Part shown: one piece after another, positions 18,163 through 25,733 of the stretch
Layout: each line of letters begins with the position of its first letter
Numbering within the stretch: the stretch's first letter is position 1
Assembly (NCBI GenBank): GCA_019752635.1
Contig: JAIELX010000110.1
Coordinates: 1-41,204, forward strand
Source: Candidatus Obscuribacterales bacterium
GTDB lineage: Bacteria; Cyanobacteriota; Vampirovibrionia; Obscuribacterales; Obscuribacteraceae
Length of the DNA stretch: 41,204 nt
Direction of reading: 5' to 3'
The notes under the pieces: generated by a model
What the model was told of the DNA's origin: nothing
Seen by the model: only the letters and a program-made list of their open reading frames with translations
The model's database searches: none
Made by a program: the position numbers and the translations under genes

Positions 18163-20718
18163 TTAACTGGATACTCTCTCTCTTTCCATCATCTCGTCTT
18201 CCTCATGTTCACTGATGCTCGCAGGCGTCTGGACTGCTGCGACGAAGTCGTTTTCGCAACTGCAGCGGTCGAGTTCCGGTGCGGGCTCGACACAGGCGCT
18301 TCCGGGATAAACTGAAGTACTGATAAGCTCCCCGTCGGTTGCGATCGTTACCTCCAGTTTCTCACCGGAATCTGAAGCTTCAGGCGATTCGCTGTCAGTC
18401 TGGACTCCTAAGTCATTCAAGATCCAGCGAGCAGACTCATAGCGGTCGGACAGCTGAAGCGCCGTGCATGTTTTAATCACCCGACGAAGCAAACTTCTCC
18501 TCTCGTTCGCTCGTTCTTCTGCGTCATCGGCACACCGATTTGCGTCGCCTTGCTTACCGGAGGGCTCTGCGCTCAATTCCAATTGAGTAAGAGCTTCCGG
18601 ATCCTCTCCCGTAGCCAAAAAATACAATGTGCCGCCCAGCGCATACAAGTCACTTTGTGCCACGGCTTTTCCGCCGAACTGCTCAGGAGGTGTATAGGCA
18701 TGCTTGCCCGCGCATTCGGAGACCTTGGCCTTGCGTTGAGCAATGCTGAAATCGATTAACTTGAGTGTTCCATCCGGCTGGAGGATGAGATTGTCCGGGG
18801 TAAAATCGCGATGAACAACGGCCGGGTCAAAGCTGTGCAAGTAATCTAGTGTGCGGCACATCTGCTCGGCTAAATTCAGTATTGTTGCCTCGCCCATAAC
18901 ACCGGATTCGGTGACAATGTCGCGCAGTGATTTTCCTTCAACATGATCCAGAGTAATGTACACTCTTCCGTTTTCGTAAAACATGCCCTGCATTTTGACT
19001 ATGGAATCGTGCTCCAACTGACTAAGCAGAGCGCTCTCATTCTCAAAATCCTTGGCAGATTCGATTCTGGCGTCGAGAGACTCGCCTGCGGTCAATCGAA
19101 ACTCTTTCAATACCACACGTTCTCCTGTGGAAGTATCCGTCGCGGCATAGATAACAGCCTGACCGCCAGATGCCAACTTTGAAGTCACTTTGAACTTTCC
19201 GCTTTGAAGCTCATGATGCTCATTCAGATCGCCATCTACGTTTACTTCGTTCTTGTCGGTCAACACAGAGAACCAAATTTGCGTGTACTGTGATTCCCTC
19301 ATTACTGCCGAGCCAACAAGCGCTACCTGCACCGATTCATCAAGTGGAACAGAAGGACAATTTAGACGCAAAGTCTGAAACAATTCTACTTTTTGCTGGG
19401 GACTCAACTCCCATAGTCGTACATCGATACGGCGCCCATGCTTATCGTAAATAAGCAAAACATCCGCATTCATCTCCATTTTCCGGGCAAGTGACTCGTA
19501 AACCGTGATCAGCTTGCCGAGGAATGCCACCAAAGGATTGTTCACGTCCACCTTGTTAGGTTTGGACCTATTGGAGCTGAACTTGATGTCGTTAACGTCG
19601 CACCACTTTATCTCCATCGGCATGAATCGTCCGCTCAGCGTCATAAAATCGGAGAACACACCCTTTATCGGCAAGCGCTTGATCATGTCGGAATAAATTT
19701 CCAGCTCATACTCCTGACTGTCAAAGTTAAGATAGAACGAGAAGTAGGAACGCAAGAATAGAGTACACAAACAAGCCCCTAACCCATAGAGGTAAAGCTG
19801 GATGATTATAAATACAGTTGCGAATCGGGGATCTTGCGAGGGATAGGCTAAGAGCGCATCAACTCCCATCTGGTTATAAATTGAAAGTGAGATAGCGGCA
19901 GGAACGCCTAGCAAGAATGGTAGTGCCACAATAGGATTAAACCATCCCGACGAGTAGAAATTGCCACGTCTGCGAGCACGATCAAGGCACTGCGGCAGCA
20001 CGATACAGGGCTGGCCGCAACGTTGCTCAATGCCGGACACCGAAGCTTTTTTCGGGAAAACATATTCGATGAACGTCTTTACAGCAACAATCGGCATCAA
20101 TGTGATCGTAATCAGCGGCACAACCATGCACCATGCGAATACGAGAGGCCGAAAATCGAGAGTGAAGTCGCGTATCCATCTGGGGTCATCGAATTTCTCC
20201 GCTATAGAACGGTAGGTATCGTTCCACAATTTGCTGAGAAACGGTGTCGTCATTGCGTACTTAGCTAGTTTATCGAGAACGGTCAAATACAAGACAAAGA
20301 TCGCAGGCAGAATCACGAAGAAAGGGTTCAGCACTCTGGCCGCGTGCAAGAATCTAGCTACGTCATCGGTCTTACCTGGTTCACTGTGCTCTGATACACT
20401 GTGCGGCTCGGGTACTGTTGGTTCCTCAGCGGTATCAGCAGTGTCGTTGGGTTCAGGCATTGTGCCTGTTTGGTAATAGAGAATCAGCAGTGTGGCAGTG
20501 ATAAAATGCGGCAGCACCGCAAGTTTCTGAAGCAGAGAGAGTGATTGATAGTCTTGCTTCGCCAGGACCTGAGTCTGAAATGATACCGGCAGAAGTTTGG
20601 AGAACTGCGAAGCAGCTTGTTTAAACGATTCCCCCTTATCAACGCGCAGATGCGGCCAAAAATCCAGAGGTGGTTTCCTCTGTGTGTCCATCAGTTCTTC
20701 GCCAACATCGTCAGTCAC
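18163..20718 (-). CDS. Membrane kinase B: N-terminal membrane region, C-terminal Ser/Thr kinase
   Basis: 851 residues from GTG 20718, whose GTGA overlaps the TGA stop of kinase A (20717-20715); GGGAGAG lies upstream. ATG 20691 is an alternative. The first ~330 residues contain several membrane helices, followed by ~170 residues with PH-like beta character. The kinase domain (about 515-790) has a glycine loop ASGGQAV, the VAIK-type VLKEF, catalytic loop HRDFTPDN, DFS in place of DFG, and PPEQFGG before an SDLYALGGTLYFL helix. HRDL to HRDF and DFG to DFS are unusual but keep the catalytic and metal-binding Asp. Kinase placed after the membrane part is opposite to PknB. A paralogue of kinase A, with an acidic C-terminal tail. 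Confidence 0.85.
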   Translation of the reverse strand: MTDDVGEELMDTQRKPPLDFWPHLRVDKGESFKQAASQFSKLLPVSFQTQVLAKQDYQSLSLLQKLAVLPHFITATLLILYYQTGTMPEPNDTADTAEEPTVPEPHSVSEHSEPGKTDDVARFLHAARVLNPFFVILPAIFVLYLTVLDKLAKYAMTTPFLSKLWNDTYRSIAEKFDDPRWIRDFTLDFRPLVFAWCMVVPLITITLMPIVAVKTFIEYVFPKKASVSGIEQRCGQPCIVLPQCLDRARRRGNFYSSGWFNPIVALPFLLGVPAAISLSIYNQMGVDALLAYPSQDPRFATVFIIIQLYLYGLGACLCTLFLRSYFSFYLNFDSQEYELEIYSDMIKRLPIKGVFSDFMTLSGRFMPMEIKWCDVNDIKFSSNRSKPNKVDVNNPLVAFLGKLITVYESLARKMEMNADVLLIYDKHGRRIDVRLWELSPQQKVELFQTLRLNCPSVPLDESVQVALVGSAVMRESQYTQIWFSVLTDKNEVNVDGDLNEHHELQSGKFKVTSKLASGGQAVIYAATDTSTGERVVLKEFRLTAGESLDARIESAKDFENESALLSQLEHDSIVKMQGMFYENGRVYITLDHVEGKSLRDIVTESGVMGEATILNLAEQMCRTLDYLHSFDPAVVHRDFTPDNLILQPDGTLKLIDFSIAQRKAKVSECAGKHAYTPPEQFGGKAVAQSDLYALGGTLYFLATGEDPEALTQLELSAEPSGKQGDANRCADDAEERANERRSLLRRVIKTCTALQLSDRYESARWILNDLGVQTDSESPEASDSGEKLEVTIATDGELISTSVYPGSACVEPAPELDRCSCENDFVAAVQTPASISEHEEDEMMERERVSS

Positions 20719-23300
20719 GGCGCCAGCTCTCCCACACAAGCCGTTACGATTGTTTCACCAGATTCGGATGTATCGGGTGATGAGGTTCTGTCGGACTCAG
20801 CAGACACGGTCCCAGACGTGGATGGTGCCTCAACAGGAGCGTCGCTGGATACAGTAGTTTCAGTGGATACAGCTGATTCAAGAACAACCGGACCTTCGCC
20901 GGATACGGACAACACATCGGTATGGGCATCGGTATGGGCAACGTCATCGCGTAGCAATTCACGCAACTCCTTGGGTGTTAGCTCCTGACCTTCGAGGGCC
21001 GCAATCACTTCGTCAAACGATTGATAACGACCACGTTCGTCGAAAGCAGTGCACTTAGTAATAATCGCGGCCATTCGCGATGATACGCCGCCATATCCAT
21101 TCAAGTCACTTTGCGTCAAAGCTTCAGGATCACACCCGGTGAGCAAGAAATGGAGAGTTCCGCCAAAGCTGTAAATATCGCTGCGCAGAGATGGTTTTCC
21201 GCGCAGCTGTTCCGGCGCGATGTAGCACTGCTTCCCGATGAGTGTTCCAGTCCCCTCCATGAACTGGTGAGCGGCCCCGAAATCAATCAACATTATGTCG
21301 CCGTCCAAATTCTCCATGAGGTTGTCCGGCGTAAGATCGCGATGTAATACAGGCGTCTCCCTTTGATGGAGGAACTTCATGGTATGCGCAATATCAATCG
21401 CCCACCGTCTGACGACTCCCTCAGCACGTGGACCACGGCGTTCCACAGTCGAGCGCAGGTCGCTGCCTTCTACAAATTCAATAGCTATAAATCGCGCATC
21501 TCCGTCTTCAAAAATGTCGAGAACTTTCGCTATTGCCGGATGATCCAAACTGCTTAAAGTCCGAAACTCTCGTTCAAAATTCGCCAACATCTTCTCTCTT
21601 TGCCGAGCACTAGTCGGTAACACGAATTCTTTGATCACGACGTGTCGGCCCCGGACATCTCGGGCAAGATACACAGCCGAAAGGGCTTTTCCCGAGAGCT
21701 TACGCACGACGCGATACTTACCATCGGCGAGAACCTCTCCGCCTTTTCGCGGCGAAAAGATAGTTGAACTGAACTTCTCAGCGGCGATCGCGGGATTCTC
21801 TTTGAGCTGCTCCATCAGTCGTGATCGCAGCGCAATTGCGGCCGCGTCAAATCGGCAGTAACTTGCATACTCATCTGCCGCGCACAGAAGTTCATTCAGT
21901 TGGTTCTTATCCAGATCGGCCGTCCGAATTTTCACTTTTTCCCGATACCAGCCGAACACTAGCGTTAAATGTTCTGACTTTCCCTTACCTTTGACCGTAA
22001 CACTTCTCAGTTCCGACCATAACTTCTGGGGAGAGACACACGCAATGGTAAACGGTCCCGGTGGACAAAGTAATCCTTGTGAGCTCACAATCAGTGCGGA
22101 GGCCTTCCGTTGAGGTAAGAAAACGCAGGACATTACGGCCACAGGTACAGCACCGTATGCTGCGCAAATGGAGCCAAGAAAAATACGAAAATTTTCGCTC
22201 TTAGCCAAGTCTATAGAAATGCCGGCATCAGCGACGCAACCCTGCAACCAACCTGTGATTGCATTTCCCAGCGCGCCGGGACAAAACGCTACAAGAAAGA
22301 AGAGCACTGCATAACAAAATGACAGCCACCAAAGGGTGGACATAATATTGTTGACACCGCGATTGCCATCGGGCAGTTCGATGGCGGTACTGCGGATACC
22401 CGTTGTTTCAATGAGTGCATCAAGCAAGGTATCACGATTGACAAACAGCCGAGTAAGTAGAATCTGAAATGACGAGCAGACTCGCATCGCTAGACCGGAG
22501 GTCGCATTGTAGAGAGCAAGTGCAATGACCAATGAAGTACCAAAACCAAACCAGAAAGTAGACCCTAGATCTATGATGCCGGCATCAGTCGCGCTGTGGT
22601 GAAGCCATTGTGCCACTGTTGGTCCCAAGCCGTTGGCAGAGAAGCAGAGGTGCACCAGAAAAATCAAATAGCCTGCAAATGCACAAGTGAACGTAAGACG
22701 CGTAGAAATGACAGACCTTATCCACCTCACCAGTCCTTGCCACCAACGTTTCCTGGTAGTCCTTCGTGAACCGGTCAGGGAGAAAGAGTGAACAGTCCTA
22801 AGCAGTATCGAAACCACAACTGGTGGAATCAATCCGAGCACAAACGACAAACTCAACGAGGAAAGAATTCCGCCGGCGGTAAAGCATCCAACTACCAGCT
22901 GCTCTAATACGCTAACGGCAGCTAGCGCACCAATGAGAGCTACGGTTCGAACAAAAAGTGCGTTCCGAGTCACCGCATTGATGACCTTCATGCTATCGGA
23001 TTCGGTCCACAACTCGGAATCAGGATTAAACCCCTCAATACAAGCCGTTAGTACTATCGCAAAATAAGGAAAGAGCGCCAGTGCACCCGCAAGCGGGGAC
23101 CAGTGCAATGGAGTGAATTGCATCAAGTCCGAAGCCAAAATTATGACTGCAGGAATGGCATAAATTAAAAGCTTTGCCTTAGGATGAGACCTGAGAAAAT
23201 ACCTGCTTTTCAGCAAGGCAGATCGTAAAAACTCGCCCGGTCGGTCGACTTCTTCCAACGCGCTGTCTCTATCCATTCTTTGCGGTGGACGCCAATACAT
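20715..23300 (-). CDS. Membrane kinase A: N-terminal membrane region, C-terminal Ser/Thr kinase
   Basis: 861 residues from ATG 23300 (ATG 23276 is possible; neither has a strong Shine-Dalgarno). About 400 residues with multiple membrane helices precede a kinase domain (about 525-790). The domain has the degenerate glycine loop LSGKALSAVY, HVVIKEF with the catalytic Lys, HRDLTPDN, intact DFG (IDFGAAH), APEQLRG and SDIYSFGGTLHFLLTG. A ~75-residue Ser/Thr/Glu-rich tail follows, with a 12-bp duplication (HTDAHTDV) and many potential phosphorylation sites. This is the first gene of the cassette A-B-TPR. Domain order and the conserved CDPEALTQ/EDPEALTQ block show A and B arose by duplication. Confidence 0.88.
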   Translation of the reverse strand: MYWRPPQRMDRDSALEEVDRPGEFLRSALLKSRYFLRSHPKAKLLIYAIPAVIILASDLMQFTPLHWSPLAGALALFPYFAIVLTACIEGFNPDSELWTESDSMKVINAVTRNALFVRTVALIGALAAVSVLEQLVVGCFTAGGILSSLSLSFVLGLIPPVVVSILLRTVHSFSLTGSRRTTRKRWWQGLVRWIRSVISTRLTFTCAFAGYLIFLVHLCFSANGLGPTVAQWLHHSATDAGIIDLGSTFWFGFGTSLVIALALYNATSGLAMRVCSSFQILLTRLFVNRDTLLDALIETTGIRSTAIELPDGNRGVNNIMSTLWWLSFCYAVLFFLVAFCPGALGNAITGWLQGCVADAGISIDLAKSENFRIFLGSICAAYGAVPVAVMSCVFLPQRKASALIVSSQGLLCPPGPFTIACVSPQKLWSELRSVTVKGKGKSEHLTLVFGWYREKVKIRTADLDKNQLNELLCAADEYASYCRFDAAAIALRSRLMEQLKENPAIAAEKFSSTIFSPRKGGEVLADGKYRVVRKLSGKALSAVYLARDVRGRHVVIKEFVLPTSARQREKMLANFEREFRTLSSLDHPAIAKVLDIFEDGDARFIAIEFVEGSDLRSTVERRGPRAEGVVRRWAIDIAHTMKFLHQRETPVLHRDLTPDNLMENLDGDIMLIDFGAAHQFMEGTGTLIGKQCYIAPEQLRGKPSLRSDIYSFGGTLHFLLTGCDPEALTQSDLNGYGGVSSRMAAIITKCTAFDERGRYQSFDEVIAALEGQELTPKELRELLRDDVAHTDAHTDVLSVSGEGPVVLESAVSTETTVSSDAPVEAPSTSGTVSAESDRTSSPDTSESGETIVTACVGELAP

Positions 23301-23499
23301 CCTTTAACCCCGGCATGTTCCGCTTTTAACACTTATAGTAGTTGAGGATCGTGGCAAACTAGTGACTGAATTGACCGGATGGCGCCCAATATCGAGCTGT
23401 TCGCCTCAATATCTCCTATACCCGAACTCGAGAACAAAAGAACCGGGAAGAACCCTGTTCTTGCACGGCACTCCAGCACAGCACAACAATTTATTGACA

Positions 23500-23536
23500 A
23501 AAACGAGAGCCGGTGAATGAGGCCGGCTCTCGTTTT
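23500..23536 (-). terminator. Rho-independent terminator
   Basis: Perfect 14-bp arms (23500-23513 and 23523-23536) around a 9-nt loop, GC-rich toward the loop, with a five-T run on the minus strand after the stem. It lies 240 nt downstream of the GNAT gene stop and upstream of the kinase cassette, so it likely separates the two minus-strand units. The opposite strand also shows a T run, so it may act both ways. Confidence 0.8.
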
Positions 23537-23773
23537 CAGCTGGCTCATTCACTCACTCGCTCTGAAATCCAGACCATTACGCGGGTTACCTGGCTCGCGG
23601 TACATCTATCTGAGTCACCAGTGTAGTCAAAGAAAGGCGATTTTGAGTAAATTGGTAACTCAAAAGTCTCACGATGCGGTGGAAAAGCTTGTCAGTCCGT
23701 GCAGTGACATGTCGGCGCACGAAAATCGATGAATCTCCAGGGAAATCGCCAACAATCGCAAAAACTAAAACGA

Positions 23774-24466
23774 TCAAACTTTACGCGACAGAGCAGTCTT
23801 GATCTTTTCCATTTGCGCTTGCACAAAATCGCTCGTTGCCTTGAGAGCATAACCTTCCGTATAGATTCGCAAAACCACCTGTTGAAGTGTTTCCGCATCG
23901 ATGGAGTCACTTCCGAAGGGGAACCACAAAAGTTCACCTTCCAGGGGCTCACCTCCGTCGTAGCTAGGAAAAGCATAGGGAACATCTAGTGGTATCAAAC
24001 CGAGTTTAAGGAAAAAGTTCTTGCGACGAACTCGAGTCTGTTGCAATTCTGGATCGGACGTCGCTTGCTTTGTTGACTCAATCTCAGTGAACAATCCCAG
24101 GTAAGTAGCATACTCCTGGCGCAAGAGTTGTTCCAGTTTGCGCCGGTGAATCGACCCGATACCGAGCCCGCGAAGTTCCGGCGTCACCGCCGTGTAGCAC
24201 GCAAGAACGAAGGCCTGTTTCCGATCAGCCGGACGAAAGACCTCCGATAGAGTCATGCAAAGCACTCTGCCGTTTTCATCGCGAGTTTCATCAAGCTCCA
24301 TCGCACCACGACTGAGTTGTGCGCCAAGCTGGTCGATGGGCTGACGCTGGTCGGGAGGGAAAGATGCTTCGTAAATGGCTACCCAGCCGGAGTCGCTGCT
24401 GTCTCCATCTTTGCATACATGCAGTTTGACGGGACCATCCGGTGTTTGAATCGTTGTGTCGTCCAT
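23774..24466 (-). CDS. GNAT-family N-acetyltransferase
   Basis: 231 residues from ATG 24466, preceded by GGAAAAG. The frame extends to a TTG at 24532, which I consider less likely. The GNAT core is visible: AFVLACYTAVTPELRGLGIGS, where RGLGIG is the acetyl-CoA pyrophosphate-binding motif A (R/Q-x-x-G-x-G/A), followed by a helix and later NFFLKLGLIPLDVPYAFPSY, the motif-B region. The N-terminal ~60 residues (PVKLHV, YEASFPPDQR) are also typical of GNAT strand 1 and helix 1. The substrate cannot be told. A strong terminator lies downstream at 23500-23536. Confidence 0.82.
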   Translation of the reverse strand: MDDTTIQTPDGPVKLHVCKDGDSSDSGWVAIYEASFPPDQRQPIDQLGAQLSRGAMELDETRDENGRVLCMTLSEVFRPADRKQAFVLACYTAVTPELRGLGIGSIHRRKLEQLLRQEYATYLGLFTEIESTKQATSDPELQQTRVRRKNFFLKLGLIPLDVPYAFPSYDGGEPLEGELLWFPFGSDSIDAETLQQVVLRIYTEGYALKATSDFVQAQMEKIKTALSRKV

Positions 24467-24488
24467 TTGCTTTTCCAACCATTTTGCT

Positions 24489-24698
24489 CTAGTCGCCCCA
24501 TACTCTACAGCCTTTTCCCGCGCAGATGGCAATTTCGATTAAATTGGTCTGCCAGTTGAACACCGGAGAATCCGCATACTCAGCGCAGATAACCGCAGGC
24601 GCAGCTGTCCCACACTGGGGCGATCCATAAACCGCCTGGTAATTAGCGAAGAGGCAGCTATAGCTCGGACTCCCACGACCTTGACGACCGGCAATCAT
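24489..24698 (-). CDS. Possible small Cys-rich protein
   Basis: 69 codons from ATG 24698 ending 22 nt before the acetyltransferase start. It has six cysteines, two of them in SCLFANY and CAEYAD, and no known motif. Codon choice is not obviously unlike neighbours, but the Shine-Dalgarno is poor and the length could arise by chance. Confidence 0.22.
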   Translation of the reverse strand: MIAGRQGRGSPSYSCLFANYQAVYGSPQCGTAAPAVICAEYADSPVFNWQTNLIEIAICAGKGCRVWGD

Positions 24699-24879
24699 TT
24701 CTGGCTAAAGCACAAGCGGACATTCTTAAGCAATACTGCATATTAGCAGAGTAGCCGGCGCCGGCAGCGCGAAACATTCATTTCAAGCAGGACCGACTAG
24801 TGCCAGTCTTTACGGCGAACGGTGGCTTACCAAGCCGAACTACGGTATCATGACTGCGTTCTGGAAAGGTGGTCATAAC

Positions 24880-25668
24880 ATGCGGGACAATCGCCGGGAA
24901 ATTTTGACTGTAATGCTCTGCGCATTGTGCTGCGGTTGCACCGCAAACTTCGAAGTGTCCCCGCCGAGTCGGACTTCCGAGACAAAAACATCGGGTCCCG
25001 ATTCTTCGATGCACGAATCTTTCTCATCCCGATTCACACCGGGGCAATCATTCTCCACGCGCAGCAGCGTCAGAAACGACGGCACTCGTCAACGAAAGGT
25101 TGAAGTAGCCGGTGAGGTGCGCTTCAAGAACGGACGACCGAAATCCTGGTCAAAAGACAGTGTGATCACGATCACTGAGACGGAGGGCGGCTCTAGTCGA
25201 ACAGGAGAAATGAGACCGACAGCTGATGGACTTGAGCTGAAAATGAAAGACAAATCCGGTGCATACATTAGCGCCACGGCAAGCGACGAAAATTGGGCAG
25301 ACCAGATCTTCGGCGTGCTGAAACTGGACGACACAGCTGAAGAAATCCGGATGGATGAGTTAGCTTCAATGCACATGAGCCACAAAGATTTTCGGTCAGA
25401 GTTGGAGCGGATTTACAAGCCCACTGAAAAATTGAGCTTATTGAACAAGCAGCTCGATGCCGAGTCCCTTTCACCAAAGGATCAAGAAGCAGCAGTTAAG
25501 ATTATCCTGGAGAAGATATACATCGAACCGGACAAGAATCATCTACTAACTAAGCTGGCACAGCGAAAGGATTTTCACGACGATGCAAGATCTTACCTCC
25601 TGAGAAATCTCGATAAAGTAGCCCCGGAAAACCGAGACGCAATTCATAAACTCATCAAGCGGAAGTGA
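24880..25668 (+). CDS. Lipoprotein, function unknown
   Basis: 262 residues from ATG 24880, with AAAGGTGG (24865-24872) and a 7-nt spacer; an in-frame ATG at 24850 lies upstream of that motif. Basic N-terminus, hydrophobic LTVMLCALCCGC and a likely lipid-modified Cys20. A Ser/Thr-rich linker follows, then a beta-rich part (about 70-135, VAGEVRFKNGRPKSW, GLELKMKDKSG) and a helical C-terminal half (KLSLLNKQLDAESLSPKDQEA, DDARSYLLRNLDKV) that may be HEAT-like or a helical bundle. It is 65 nt upstream of the AddB-like gene but probably unrelated in function. No family recognised. Confidence 0.7.
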   Translation: MRDNRREILTVMLCALCCGCTANFEVSPPSRTSETKTSGPDSSMHESFSSRFTPGQSFSTRSSVRNDGTRQRKVEVAGEVRFKNGRPKSWSKDSVITITETEGGSSRTGEMRPTADGLELKMKDKSGAYISATASDENWADQIFGVLKLDDTAEEIRMDELASMHMSHKDFRSELERIYKPTEKLSLLNKQLDAESLSPKDQEAAVKIILEKIYIEPDKNHLLTKLAQRKDFHDDARSYLLRNLDKVAPENRDAIHKLIKRK

Positions 25669-25733
25669 TTGATGTCGCGCCCAATGATCGTATTTTGCAA
25701 CCCGCCGTGCAAAACTGGTAGCAGAGGTGCCAC

